In this document: positions 52,123 to 61,304 of the stretch, in pieces
Position numbering within the stretch: the stretch's first letter is position 1
How the letters are laid out: each line of letters starts with the position of its first letter
DNA from: Dyella subtropica
Lineage (GTDB): Bacteria > Pseudomonadota > Gammaproteobacteria > Xanthomonadales > Rhodanobacteraceae
Direction: 5' to 3'
Length of the DNA: 64,000 bases
NCBI RefSeq assembly: GCF_026283965.1
Contig: NZ_JAPDPD010000005.1
Coordinates: 1 to 64,000 of the forward strand
Position numbers and translations under genes: made by a program
Notes under the pieces: generated by a model
Database searches by the model: none
What the model saw: the letters and a program-made list of their open reading frames with translations, nothing else
Told to the model about the DNA's origin: nothing

Positions 52123-52614
52123 TCAGCCCTTGCGGCAGTTCTTGCAGATGCCGTGCACTTCCAGCGTCTGCGCCTGCGGGCGGAAGCCAAAAGCCTTGGC
52201 CTGCGCTTCGATCAGCTCAGCCACGCGCTCGTCGCACACTTCCTGCGCGCTGGAGCAGACATCGCAGATCAAAAACGGCACTTGGTGCGCCTCGGCCGGG
52301 TGATGGCAGGACACAAAGGCGTTGATCGATTCCAGCTTGTGGATGAAGCCGTGTTCCAGCAGGAAATCCAGCGCGCGATACACCGTGGGCGGCGCCGCGT
52401 TACCGTGCCGTTCGCGCAGGTGATCGAGCAAGTCGTAAGCCTTCACCGGCTTGCCGGCGGCGGCCACCAGCTCCAACACTTCCTTGCGCAGCGGCGTCAG
52501 GCGCAGACCGCGCTCCTCGCTGGCATGTTCCACCGCACGCACGAAGCCCTTGGCGTCGTCGTGATGGTGATGCGTATGCGTCTTGTCGGGAGCGGTCTGG
52601 CTCAATGGGATCAC
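52123..52614 (-). CDS. zur: zinc uptake regulator, Fur family
   Basis: The 163-residue regulator has a His-rich N-terminus (THTHHHHDD), a winged helix (LRLTPLRKEVLELVAAAGKPVKAYDLL, TVYRALDFLLEHGFIHKLES) and the Zur-type metal ligands: VSCHHPAEAH, Cys117-x2-Cys120 (LICDVC) and Cys157-x2-Cys160 (GICKNC) for the structural zinc. The pattern HKLESINAFVSCHHPA, and not the Fur HH motif, together with the neighbouring Zur box, merC and CDF genes, favours zinc specificity. With zinc bound it represses uptake genes. Confidence 0.92.
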   Translation of the reverse strand: MIPLSQTAPDKTHTHHHHDDAKGFVRAVEHASEERGLRLTPLRKEVLELVAAAGKPVKAYDLLDHLRERHGNAAPPTVYRALDFLLEHGFIHKLESINAFVSCHHPAEAHQVPFLICDVCSSAQEVCDERVAELIEAQAKAFGFRPQAQTLEVHGICKNCRKG

Positions 52615-52684
52615 CTCAGCGCGAATGATACACCCCGCCCTCTCTCGCCTGAGTGCCTGTTTGAGGGCATGTTTGAATGCATGT

Positions 52685-52978
52685 TCAACGCGGCAGCGGT
52701 GGCGGCTCCGGCCTTGGCTTGGGTCGCGGGCGAAGCAGGATCACCACCCAACCGATCGGCCCCAGCACGGCCGCCCACACCAGGCCTTCCCACACACGCC
52801 CGCGCCACCAGCCCAGCAGGGCGCCAACCGCCAGAAACACCACGCTCCACCAGAACAGCGCGGCCCACGGCACCATCGCCATCAGATTCCCAAAGATGTG
52901 CCAGAACGCATCTGGCGCGTCCAGATCGACACCTTGGGTCGCCTTGCTCAACCACTCGTCCAAGCGGGCCTCGCCCAT
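52685..52978 (-). CDS. small two-helix membrane protein, function unknown
   Basis: The 97-residue protein has two hydrophobic segments (ALFWWSVVFLAVGALLGWW and GLVWAAVLGPIGWVVILL) and a Pro-rich C-terminal tail (PRPKPRPEPPPLP). No domain is recognised. It is convergent with zur, with a 70-bp gap, and divergent from the downstream two-component regulator. Possible roles are membrane-accessory; it is listed because the membrane pattern is clear and no overlapping gene exists. Confidence 0.6.
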   Translation of the reverse strand: MGEARLDEWLSKATQGVDLDAPDAFWHIFGNLMAMVPWAALFWWSVVFLAVGALLGWWRGRVWEGLVWAAVLGPIGWVVILLRPRPKPRPEPPPLPR

Positions 52979-53095
52979 TCAGTAGGAAACGTCGACTACG
53001 ATACAGCCCATGATGTATGCCACGGTCCTGCATGGCGCAAGCCCACAGGCCATGGCCCGCTGGACCGCTCCCTCACGACGTCGAACCGACACCTT

Positions 53096-53773
53096 ATGCA
53101 CTGCCTGTTGATCGAGGACGACCACACCACCTCGGAGTTGATCCGCCACGGTCTCGAGCGGTCCGGCTACGCGGTAGAGACCTGCCACGAGGGAGCTGGC
53201 GGGCTGAAGCAGGCGACCGAAGGCCAATGGGATGTCATCGTGCTCGACCGCTTATTGCCGGGGGGCACCGACGGGCTCGATATCCTCGCCGCCGTGCGTT
53301 CGCGCGGCATCGACACCCCGGTCATCGTGCTGAGTGCCTTGTCCAGCCTCGACGATCGCGTGCGCGGCCTGCGCAGCGGCAGCGACGACTACCTGAGCAA
53401 ACCCTTCGCCTTCGACGAGTTGCTGGCCCGCATCGAGGCGCTGACTCGACGCGCCGCACGTCATGGCGATCCAGACCAACTGGTGGTGGCGGACTTGCAG
53501 CTCGACACGCGCAACCGCCGCGTTTTTCGCGGACACCAGCAGATCGCCCTGCAGCCGCGCGAATACCAGTTGCTGGAATACCTGGCGCGCCATCAGGGCA
53601 AGGTGGTGACACGCAAGATGCTGCTGGCCGCCGTGTGGGGCTTTCACTTCGACCCGGAAACCAATGTCATCGACGTCCAGATGAGCCGCCTGCGCAACAA
53701 GATCGACAAGGACTTTCCGGTGACCTTGATCCAGACCGTGCGCGGGGTGGGCTACACCCTGCAAGCACCATGA
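53096..53773 (+). CDS. OmpR-type response regulator of the RND system
   Basis: The 225-residue regulator begins MHCLLIEDDHTTSELIRHGL, with Asp51 as phospho-acceptor (VIVLDRLLPGG), a Lys in DYLSKPFAFDELL and a C-terminal winged helix (LQPREYQLLEYLARHQGKVV, NVIDVQMSRLRNKIDKDF). The spacing and sequence resemble CusR/CopR-type metal-responsive regulators. It overlaps the sensor kinase by 4 bp (ATGA) and is followed by RND genes, so it is likely to activate the efflux operon when metal is sensed (inference). Confidence 0.92.
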   Translation: MHCLLIEDDHTTSELIRHGLERSGYAVETCHEGAGGLKQATEGQWDVIVLDRLLPGGTDGLDILAAVRSRGIDTPVIVLSALSSLDDRVRGLRSGSDDYLSKPFAFDELLARIEALTRRAARHGDPDQLVVADLQLDTRNRRVFRGHQQIALQPREYQLLEYLARHQGKVVTRKMLLAAVWGFHFDPETNVIDVQMSRLRNKIDKDFPVTLIQTVRGVGYTLQAP

Positions 53774-55131
53774 TGGCCGGCTTCCGCCACTCCGTCGTGT
53801 TCCGCATGGCCGCCGGCTACGGCCTGCTATTGCTGCTTTCGGTCGGCGTCGTGTCAGCCATCTTCTACGTCGGCACCGCGGGTTTGCTGGCACGTAATAT
53901 CGACAAGCAGCTGTCGCTCACCTCGCGTCGCCTGATTCAGCTCCACGATCACCAGGGCACGGCGGCCCTGCAGCAGGAAGTCCACACCCTGCTGACCGAC
54001 GACCTGGACGTCAACACCGAGATCTACCAGCTCACCGGGCCCGACGGCCGACTATTCATCGGCAACCTGACGGCCGTGTCCTTGCCGAAAGGCGAAAGCG
54101 ACGTCTTGGTGGAGCGCCAGGTCAAACGCCTGGATCGCGACACGCTCGGCCGTCTCATGGTCCATCGTTTTCCCGACGGCACCATCTTGATCGTCGGCCG
54201 CGACCAGCAGGACCAGCGGGATCTCGAACGCAAGATTCTCACCGCACTCGCCCTCGGTGGCCTGATCGCCTTGTTGCTGGCGGCGGGCGGCGCGCTGCTG
54301 TTTCGTTCGCAATTGCAGAAACAGCTCAAGGCGATCCATCGCACCACCACCGAAGTAGCCTCCGGCAAGCTCGACCGGCGCATTGCGGTCGGCCGCTCAC
54401 GCGACGAATTCGCGGTGGTGGCACATGACGTCAACCGCATGCTCGACGAGATCGAGCGCCTGATGAACACCGCCCGCAACGTCTCCAACGCCATCGCACA
54501 CGACCTGCGTACGCCACTCGGGCGCATTCGCGCGGCGCTGGAAGATGCGCTGCGCTCGCAACAGCCGCTGGATCGCCTGCAAGACAGCGCGCAGTACGCC
54601 ATCGACGAAATCGACACCCTGATCGTGCTGTTCGACAAACTGCTGCAGATTGCCGAGGCCGAAGCCGGCGTGCGCCGCCAGCGCTTCGACCGGCTGCCGC
54701 TGCGCGACGTGGTGGGCGATATCGTGGAGCTTTACCAGCCAGCCGCCGAGAACGAAGGCATGAGCCTATCGCTGGCGGTCGATGGCGAGCCCACGGTGTC
54801 TGCCGACCGCGATCTGCTGGCCAGCGTCATGGCCAATCTGCTCGACAACGCACTCAAGTACGCCGGCCAGGGGGCCACCGTGCGGGTGGCCATCCATGCC
54901 AGCGCGGAGCAGGTGTTCCTCGAGGTGGTGGATGACGGCCCAGGCATTCCTGCCGATGCCATCGATCACGCGGCCGAGCGCTTCTTCCGCGTCGACACCA
55001 GCCGCCATCTGCGCGGCAACGGCCTGGGCCTGTCCATCGTGGCGGCGGTGGTCGCCCTGCACCGCGGCACGCTCACGCTGGAGGACGCCCGCCCCGGGCT
55101 CCGGGTAGTCATTGCGCTGCCTCCTGGCTGA
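53770..55131 (+). CDS. sensor histidine kinase of the RND system
   Basis: The 453-residue kinase has TM1 (GYGLLLLLSVGVVSAIFYVGT), a periplasmic loop of about 115 residues, TM2 (ALGGLIALLLAAGGALLF), HAMP, HisKA with His244 (SNAIAHDLRTPLGRIR) and HATPase with DNALKYA, VVDDGPGIPA and GNGLGLSIVA. It is like CusS/CopS in layout, without recognisable metal-binding motifs in the loop. The start ATG overlaps the regulator's stop, so the pair is translationally coupled. Confidence 0.92.
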   Translation: MMAGFRHSVVFRMAAGYGLLLLLSVGVVSAIFYVGTAGLLARNIDKQLSLTSRRLIQLHDHQGTAALQQEVHTLLTDDLDVNTEIYQLTGPDGRLFIGNLTAVSLPKGESDVLVERQVKRLDRDTLGRLMVHRFPDGTILIVGRDQQDQRDLERKILTALALGGLIALLLAAGGALLFRSQLQKQLKAIHRTTTEVASGKLDRRIAVGRSRDEFAVVAHDVNRMLDEIERLMNTARNVSNAIAHDLRTPLGRIRAALEDALRSQQPLDRLQDSAQYAIDEIDTLIVLFDKLLQIAEAEAGVRRQRFDRLPLRDVVGDIVELYQPAAENEGMSLSLAVDGEPTVSADRDLLASVMANLLDNALKYAGQGATVRVAIHASAEQVFLEVVDDGPGIPADAIDHAAERFFRVDTSRHLRGNGLGLSIVAAVVALHRGTLTLEDARPGLRVVIALPPG

Positions 55132-55248
55132 CTGCGGAACCTTTCCAAACCGTAACTATGGCGCCTCCACCCCGGCCGCTTATGGTGGCGGCCGCCGGGC
55201 ATCCGGTGACTCCGGCTGCGCCGCAGCCGCTACCCGATGCCCGCGCTG

Positions 55249-55308
55249 ATTCTCGACGAGCCGATTCTCGATGAGCCGATTCTCGACGAGCAGATTCCCG
55301 ACGATGGA
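55249..55308 (+). repeat. 15-bp tandem repeat upstream of the adaptor gene
   Basis: Four 15-bp units of the form ATTCTCGACGAGCCG follow one another (55249, 55264, 55279, 55294), the last one degenerate. The array ends 8 bp before the ATG at 55316 and covers the ribosome-site region. The 117 bp before it hold no gene and several GC-rich short palindromes. Confidence 0.8.
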
Positions 55309-55315
55309 AACGCGC

Positions 55316-56500
55316 ATGCAGAAGATTCATGGCTCGACGTCGCCGCGTGCCACTCTGCGCATAGGCTTTGGCCTGTGCATCGGCCTGGCCGTGCTGACCG
55401 GTTGCGGCAAAGATCCCTCCGCCCAGGCCAAGCCGCCGACGCCACCTGCAAGTGACAGCGTCACCATCAACGATCAACAGGCCCGGCACGTCACCGTTGA
55501 GCCGGTGCAGTTGCGCAATTTCGACCAGCACCGCGACGCGGTCGGCTTCATCGATTTCAATCAGGACCGGCTCGCCCAGGTGTTTCCCGCCTATCAGGGC
55601 CGCGTGCGTCAGGTACTGGCCAAGCTTGGCGACGATGTCACCAAGGGCCAAGTGCTCTTCACCATCGACAGCCCCGATCTGGCGCAGGCCGAATCCAACC
55701 TGATCGCCACCGCGGGTGTGCGCGAACTGACCACGCGCACGCTCGGGCGCGCACGCCAGATGCTCGATGTACAGGCCAGCGCGCAGAAGGATGTCGAGCA
55801 GGCCACGTCCGACCAGCAGGCCGCCGAAGGCAACTATCGTTCAGCGCGTAACGTGCTGCGCCTGCAGGGCATGACGGACGGCGACATCGACCGCATCGTC
55901 GCCAGCCACAAGGTCGACGGCGAGCTGCGTGTGCTCAGCCCGATGGCCGGAAGAGTCACCGCGCGTACCGTGGCGCCTGGCGACTTCGTGCAACCCGGCG
56001 GCGCGACCGCACCGTTCACCGTGGCGAACCTCGATTCGCTCTGGATGGTGGCTAACGTAGCCGAGGACGACGCCATGGCGCTGCGTGCCGGACAAACCGT
56101 CACCGTGGCGGTGAACGCGCTGCCCGGCCGTACTCTGCAAGGCACCATCGAGGTGGTCGGCAGCAGCGTGGACCCCGCCACCCATCGCGTGCAGGTGCGC
56201 TCGACGATTCACGACACCCGCCGCGAATTGCGTCCGCAGATGCTAGCCACCTTTGTGATCCGTACCGGCGAACCGCTGCGTTCGGCGGCCGTTCCTGCCA
56301 ATGCCGTGGTACGCGAAGGCGACGGCACCATGACGGTCTACACCACCCAGGACGGCCACCGCTTTACCCGGCGCCCGGTGAAACTCGGCCTGCAGCAGGA
56401 CGGCTTCAACCAGATCGTCGAAGGCCTGTCGGGCAGCGAGCGGGTGGCCGGCGACGGCGCGCTGTTCATCAGCAACGCACTGGCGCTGCAGTCGCAGTAA
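55316..56500 (+). CDS. RND efflux periplasmic adaptor lipoprotein
   Basis: The 394-residue membrane-fusion protein has a lipobox (CIGLAVLTGC, Cys30), a barrel-sandwich region with AYQGRVRQVLAKLGDDVTKGQVLFTIDSPDL, a helical hairpin (about 130-200), SPMAGRVTARTVAPGDFVQPGG and a beta-barrel (SLWMVANVAEDDAMALRAGQTV). It links the inner-membrane pump and outer-membrane channel. No N-terminal His/Met metal-binding extension as in CusB is seen. ATG 55316 is chosen; 55304 is possible. The 15-bp repeats lie directly upstream. Confidence 0.92.
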   Translation: MQKIHGSTSPRATLRIGFGLCIGLAVLTGCGKDPSAQAKPPTPPASDSVTINDQQARHVTVEPVQLRNFDQHRDAVGFIDFNQDRLAQVFPAYQGRVRQVLAKLGDDVTKGQVLFTIDSPDLAQAESNLIATAGVRELTTRTLGRARQMLDVQASAQKDVEQATSDQQAAEGNYRSARNVLRLQGMTDGDIDRIVASHKVDGELRVLSPMAGRVTARTVAPGDFVQPGGATAPFTVANLDSLWMVANVAEDDAMALRAGQTVTVAVNALPGRTLQGTIEVVGSSVDPATHRVQVRSTIHDTRRELRPQMLATFVIRTGEPLRSAAVPANAVVREGDGTMTVYTTQDGHRFTRRPVKLGLQQDGFNQIVEGLSGSERVAGDGALFISNALALQSQ

Positions 56501-56549
56501 CGCTGCGAACACTGCCCGCCACTCCAACGTATAGAAGAAAGGCCAGATC

Positions 56550-59500
56550 GTGCTCAGAGGCATCGTTGCGTTTGCGCTCACCCGGCGATCCATTGTGATC
56601 ATGGCCCTGGCGGCTTTTGTCATCGCCGGGCTGGTGGCGTACGCCAAGCTCAATATCGAGGCATACCCGAACCCGGCGCCGGTGATCCTGGAAATCACCG
56701 CGCAGTCGCCTGGACTCTCGGCCGAGGAAATGGAGCGGTCCTACACGCGCCCGATGGAGGTCGGACTGGCCACCACGCCGGGCGTGGACAACATCCGCTC
56801 CACCTCGTTCTACGGCCTGTCCTTTGTGCGCGTCACGTTCAAGTACGGCGTCGACTACTACCAAGCCTATACACAGGCCGCATTGAACCTGCAGCAGAAT
56901 GTGAGCCTGCCGGGCGCCGTGCAGCCACAGATCCAGGCATCCAGCCTGGTTGGCGAAATTCTGCGCTACCAGCTGGTCGGTCCGCCGCACACCGGCCTCA
57001 CTCAGTTGCGCACGCTGCAGGACTGGGTGGTCACGCGCCGCCTGCTGTCGGTGCCCGGCGTCGCGCAGGTCGTGACCTGGGGCGGCACCACCAAAGAATA
57101 CGACGTCAATGCCGACCTCCACAAGCTGGAGGGTTACGGCATCACCCTGCCGCAGCTGATCACCGCTGTCGGCAACGCCAATGCCAATGTGGGCGGCCGC
57201 ACCATCAACATCGGCCAGCAGTCGGTCAACATCCGCGGCGTGGGCCTGATCAAGAACACCGACGACGTCGGCAATATCGTGCTGTCGCAGACCAATGGCA
57301 CACCCGTGCTGGTGAAGGACGTCGCGAAGGTCTCCATCGGCTACGTGCCGCGCCTGGGCAAGGCCGGGCGCGACGACCAGGATGATGTGGTGACCGGTAT
57401 CGTGGTAATGAACCGCACGCTGCAAACCAATGAGGTACTCGCCCGCGTCAAGACCGAGGTGGCGAAACTCAACAGCGACGGCACCCTGCCCGCCGGCGTG
57501 AAGCTGGACCCCATCTACGACCGCTCCACCCTGGTGGACGTCACCACGCACACCGTCCTGCACAACCTGATCTTCGGTTGCCTGCTGGTGTTCTTCATCC
57601 AGTGGATCTTCCTGGGCGATCTGCGCAGCGCGCTCATCGTGAGCGCCAACATCCCGGTCGCGCTGTTCTTCAGCATCATCATCCTGGTCATCTTGGGCGA
57701 CTCGGCCAACCTGCTGTCGGTGGGCGCGGTGGATTTCGGCATCATCGTCGACTCGGCGGTGATCCTGATCGAGAACATCTTCCGCAATTTCCAGAAGAAC
57801 AAGGAAGAGCGGCAAGAGATGCTGCATGAGCAGGCGCAAAGCGACTTCGCGATGTACGCCAAGGGGCGCGCAGCGCATAGCTGGCCCGAGCGGATGCGCC
57901 TGCTGTTCATCAGCACCACGCAAGTGGACCGCGCCGTGTTGTTCTCCTCCGCCATCACCGTCGCCGCCTTCATTCCGCTGTTCACCATGCAAGGTGTCGA
58001 AGGCCAGATCTTCAACCCGATGGCGCGCACCTATGCCTACGCCCTGACCGGCGCGCTGATCGCCACCTTCACCGTGACGCCCGTGCTCGCCTCGCTGTTG
58101 CTGCCCAAGCACGTCAAGGAAACTGAAACGCTGTTTGTGCGCGCGATTCGCCGGGTCTACTCGCCTGTGCTGCATTGGGCGCTGCAACGGCGAAAGCTCA
58201 CGGTGCTGATCGGCATGGGCTTTCTGCTGCTGGCCGGGCTGCTGTTGCCGCGCATCGGCACCGAATTCCTGCCGGCGCTGGAGGAAGGCAATCTGTGGAT
58301 TCGCGCCACCATGCCGGCCACCATCTCCTTGGAAGCTGGCATGGACAAGGTCAACCGCATGCGCCAGATCCTCAAGGCGCATCCGGAGGTGATCACCGTG
58401 GTGTCCCAGCATGGTCGCCCCGACGACGGCAGCGACGCCTCGGGCTTCTACAATGTCGAGCTGTTCGTACCACTGAAGCCGGAAAACACCTGGCCCAGCG
58501 GCGAGACCAAAGACACCTTGGTGAAGGAACTGCAGCAGGCATTTGGCAACGAATTCCCTGGTGTGGAATTCAATTTCTCGCAGTACATCCAGGACAACAT
58601 CGAGGAAGGCCTGTCCGGCGTCAAAGGCGCCAACTCGGTGAAGATCGTCGGCCCCGAACTGCCCGTGCTGGAGAAGCTGGCGGACCAGGTGCTGCACGAA
58701 ATGCGGCAGGTCAAAGGCATAGAAGATCTCGGCGCATTCCATGTGCTGGGCCAGCCCAACCTCAACATCACCATCGACCGCGCCAAGGCAGCCCGCTACG
58801 GCCTCAACACCGGCGACATCAACAGCGTGGTGCAGGCCGCCGCGGGCGGCACGCAGGCCACCACGGTGCTCGAAGGCGACCGCCAATTCTCGTTGACCGT
58901 GCGCTTGGCGCAAACTTATCGCTCCGACGTGCAGGCGATCGGCGACATCAAAGTCGGTTACGCCACGCCCAGCGGCTCCACGGCCTATATTCCGCTGCGC
59001 GAACTGGCGAGCATCACGCTCGACACGGGCGCCTCGTACATCTATCACGAGCGCAACGAACGCTTCATCCCGGTGAAATTCAGCGTGCGTGGCCGCGACC
59101 TGGGCGGCACCGTGGCCGAAGCGCAGCACCGCATCGCCGAGCACGTCACCCTGCCCAGCGGCTACCACCTGGTGTGGGCCGGCGAGTTCGAGGATATGCA
59201 GCAGGCCAAGGATCGCCTGGCCATCGTGCTACCCATCGCCATCGGCCTGATCCTGGCGCTGTTGTTCACGCTGTTCAATTCGTTCCGCGACAGTCTGCTG
59301 ACGCTGGCGGCGATTCCCTTCTCGATCGCTGGCGGCATCATCGCCTTGTATCTATCGGGCCTGAACTTGAGCGTTTCGGCCGCGATTGGCTTCGTCTCGT
59401 TGTTCGGTGTGTCGGTGATGAACGGCATCCTGGTCATCACCTATTTCAACCATCTGGTCTTCGAGGGCAAATCGCCGTTGGAAGCGATGTATCTCGCGGC

Positions 59501-59750
59501 CGAACAACGCATGCGCCCCATGCTGATGACGGCGCTGTCCGCGTGCATCGGCCTGTTGCCGGCGGCGTTGTCCACCGGCATTGGCAGCCAGGTGCAGCGC
59601 CCGCTGGCGACCGTGGTCGTCGGCGGCATGCTGCTCGGTCCGATCATGCTGCTGATCGTGGCGCCCGCATTGCAGGTGCTGGTGGTGGAATGGTCACAGG
59701 GACGCAAGCGACGCCGTCCGCGCCACCCTGCCGAGACGGGAGGTCTGTGA
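56550..59750 (+). CDS. heavy-metal RND efflux pump (CzcA/HME family)
   Basis: The 1066-residue pump has twelve TM helices and two large periplasmic loops. TM4 carries GAVDFGIIVDSAVILIEN, in which Asp395, Asp401 and Glu408 have the same spacing as the three proton-relay acids of CzcA (Asp402, Asp408, Glu415), so it belongs to the HME group rather than the HAE drug pumps. The start is GTG at 56550 with GAAAGG upstream. Proton-driven export of divalent metal (Co, Zn, Cd or Ni) is the family expectation. It follows the adaptor by 49 bp and overlaps the channel gene by 1 bp. Confidence 0.92.
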   Translation: MLRGIVAFALTRRSIVIMALAAFVIAGLVAYAKLNIEAYPNPAPVILEITAQSPGLSAEEMERSYTRPMEVGLATTPGVDNIRSTSFYGLSFVRVTFKYGVDYYQAYTQAALNLQQNVSLPGAVQPQIQASSLVGEILRYQLVGPPHTGLTQLRTLQDWVVTRRLLSVPGVAQVVTWGGTTKEYDVNADLHKLEGYGITLPQLITAVGNANANVGGRTINIGQQSVNIRGVGLIKNTDDVGNIVLSQTNGTPVLVKDVAKVSIGYVPRLGKAGRDDQDDVVTGIVVMNRTLQTNEVLARVKTEVAKLNSDGTLPAGVKLDPIYDRSTLVDVTTHTVLHNLIFGCLLVFFIQWIFLGDLRSALIVSANIPVALFFSIIILVILGDSANLLSVGAVDFGIIVDSAVILIENIFRNFQKNKEERQEMLHEQAQSDFAMYAKGRAAHSWPERMRLLFISTTQVDRAVLFSSAITVAAFIPLFTMQGVEGQIFNPMARTYAYALTGALIATFTVTPVLASLLLPKHVKETETLFVRAIRRVYSPVLHWALQRRKLTVLIGMGFLLLAGLLLPRIGTEFLPALEEGNLWIRATMPATISLEAGMDKVNRMRQILKAHPEVITVVSQHGRPDDGSDASGFYNVELFVPLKPENTWPSGETKDTLVKELQQAFGNEFPGVEFNFSQYIQDNIEEGLSGVKGANSVKIVGPELPVLEKLADQVLHEMRQVKGIEDLGAFHVLGQPNLNITIDRAKAARYGLNTGDINSVVQAAAGGTQATTVLEGDRQFSLTVRLAQTYRSDVQAIGDIKVGYATPSGSTAYIPLRELASITLDTGASYIYHERNERFIPVKFSVRGRDLGGTVAEAQHRIAEHVTLPSGYHLVWAGEFEDMQQAKDRLAIVLPIAIGLILALLFTLFNSFRDSLLTLAAIPFSIAGGIIALYLSGLNLSVSAAIGFVSLFGVSVMNGILVITYFNHLVFEGKSPLEAMYLAAEQRMRPMLMTALSACIGLLPAALSTGIGSQVQRPLATVVVGGMLLGPIMLLIVAPALQVLVVEWSQGRKRRRPRHPAETGGL

Positions 59751-61234
59751 TGGCTACGTCTCTTACCAAGCGCACGTCGCACGCCCGGTTGTCGATGATG
59801 GCGGTTGCTCTGCTCTGTGCGGGCTGCGCCGTGGGACCCGACTACCACCGCCCCGCCTTGCCCGCGGCCGACAACTACACGCGCGAGTCGCTGCCGAAAA
59901 CGGTCGGCGCCGCCGACGTCAGCCACGACGAGCAACAGCTTCAACCAGGCGAGAAGATCGCAAAGGAATGGTGGACGACGTTCGGCTCGCCCCAGCTCAA
60001 CGCGCTGGTGACGCAGGCGTTCGCGCATAACCCGTCCATCGAGAGCGCACAGGCGGCGTTGCGTCAGGCACAGGAGAACGTTGCCGCGCAGCGCGGCGCG
60101 TACCTGCCGACGGTCCAGCTCAACTATTCGGCCAGCCGCCAGAAGAACGCCGTCGGCACGATCTCGCCGACGCTCACCTCCGGCCAGCCGATCTACACGC
60201 TGCACACGACACAGCTCAACATCTCCTACGCGCCGGACGTCTTCGGCCTCAACCGGCGCGCGGTGGAGTCGCTTGCCGCGCAGGCCGAAAGCCAGCAGTT
60301 CCAGCTGGAAGCCGCTTACCAGACGTTGGCCTCTAACGTGGTGGCTGCCGCGGTACAGGAAGCCGCGCTGCGCGCGCAGATCGATGCGACCACCGACATC
60401 ATCGCCAGCGACACGCGATCACTGGCGATACTGCACGGGCAGGCCAAACTCGGCTACGCCTCCGGTCTCGACGTAGCCGCGCAGGAAACAGCGCTGGCCC
60501 AGGCGAAGCAAACGCTTCCGCCCTTGCAGAAGCAGCTCGAGCAGACGCGCGACCTGATCGCCGTGCTGACTGGCAACCTGCCGTCGCAAGGCGGCAGCGA
60601 ATCGTTCGACCTGGACCACTTGCAACTGCCTCGCGAAGTGCCGTTGTCACTGCCCTCGCAGCTGGTCGAACGACGTCCGGACGTGAGAGCCGCCGAAGCG
60701 CAGGTCCACGCAGCCAATGCGCAAGTGGGTGTAGCCCTCGCCAATCGCCTGCCGCAGTTTTCCATCTCGGGACAGTACGGCGGCAGCTCGACGCAATTCA
60801 GCCGGATGTTCGACCAGGGCAACAAGTTCTGGGGCCTGACCGGCAACGTCGCGCAAACCATTTTCGACTTCGGCACGCTCAAGCACCGCCAGCGTGCCGC
60901 CGAAGCCGCATTGCAGCAGTCGGCCGCGCAGTATCGCGGCGTGGTGTTGACGGCATTTCAGAACGTCGCGGACGCGCTCTATGCACTCGATGCCGATGCG
61001 CGCGCACTCGACGCGGCCATCCAGGCAGAAACAGCGGCCAAACGGACGCTGGACCTGACGCGCAAGCAACTCGAATTCGGTCAGGTGAATGGATTGGCGC
61101 TACTCAATGCGCAGACCGCCTACCAGCAAACCAGGATGGCCAGTGTGCAGGCGCAGGCGGCGCGGTATAGCGATACGGCGGCGTTGATGTTGGCGCTGGG
61201 CGGGGGATGGCAGGAACAGCAAAAGCAGGAGTAA
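59750..61234 (+). CDS. outer-membrane efflux channel lipoprotein (NodT/TolC family)
   Basis: The 494-residue protein has a lipobox (MMAVALLCAGC), the NodT-type start AVGPDYHRPALP, W(W)TTFGSPQLNALVTQAFAHNPSIESAQAALRQA helices, and two repeats of the outer-membrane factor fold (NISYAPDVFGLNRRAVESLAAQ and LTGNVAQTIFDFGTLKHRQRAAEAAL). It forms the outer duct of the tripartite pump. Its ATG overlaps the stop of the pump gene (TGATG), so the adaptor-pump-channel genes are one operon. Confidence 0.93.
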   Translation: MATSLTKRTSHARLSMMAVALLCAGCAVGPDYHRPALPAADNYTRESLPKTVGAADVSHDEQQLQPGEKIAKEWWTTFGSPQLNALVTQAFAHNPSIESAQAALRQAQENVAAQRGAYLPTVQLNYSASRQKNAVGTISPTLTSGQPIYTLHTTQLNISYAPDVFGLNRRAVESLAAQAESQQFQLEAAYQTLASNVVAAAVQEAALRAQIDATTDIIASDTRSLAILHGQAKLGYASGLDVAAQETALAQAKQTLPPLQKQLEQTRDLIAVLTGNLPSQGGSESFDLDHLQLPREVPLSLPSQLVERRPDVRAAEAQVHAANAQVGVALANRLPQFSISGQYGGSSTQFSRMFDQGNKFWGLTGNVAQTIFDFGTLKHRQRAAEAALQQSAAQYRGVVLTAFQNVADALYALDADARALDAAIQAETAAKRTLDLTRKQLEFGQVNGLALLNAQTAYQQTRMASVQAQAARYSDTAALMLALGGGWQEQQKQE

Positions 61235-61304
61235 GTAGTCGCTCTCAACAGGGGGCGAGTCCGGCGCTCGTCTGACTCGGCTCCGACATGAGGCAGCCCG
61301 CGAA

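Noticed and set aside
53017-53769. Upstream part of the 704-codon frame that contains the RND kinase
   Set aside because: It overlaps the response regulator in another frame. The kinase starts at 53770 with ATGA coupling.
55249-55308. CRISPR array
   Set aside because: Directly adjoining 15-bp units without spacers; no cas genes in the window.
56469-59168. 899-codon open frame on the minus strand opposite the RND pump
   Set aside because: It is a GC-driven shadow of the pump gene. Its translation is His/Gln/Arg/Asp-rich without domain patterns, while the plus strand has a full-length HME pump.
58175-61234. 1019-codon frame covering the end of the pump and the channel gene
   Set aside because: Only the part from 59750 is real (the outer-membrane channel). 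The upstream 525 codons are an out-of-frame reading of the pump gene.
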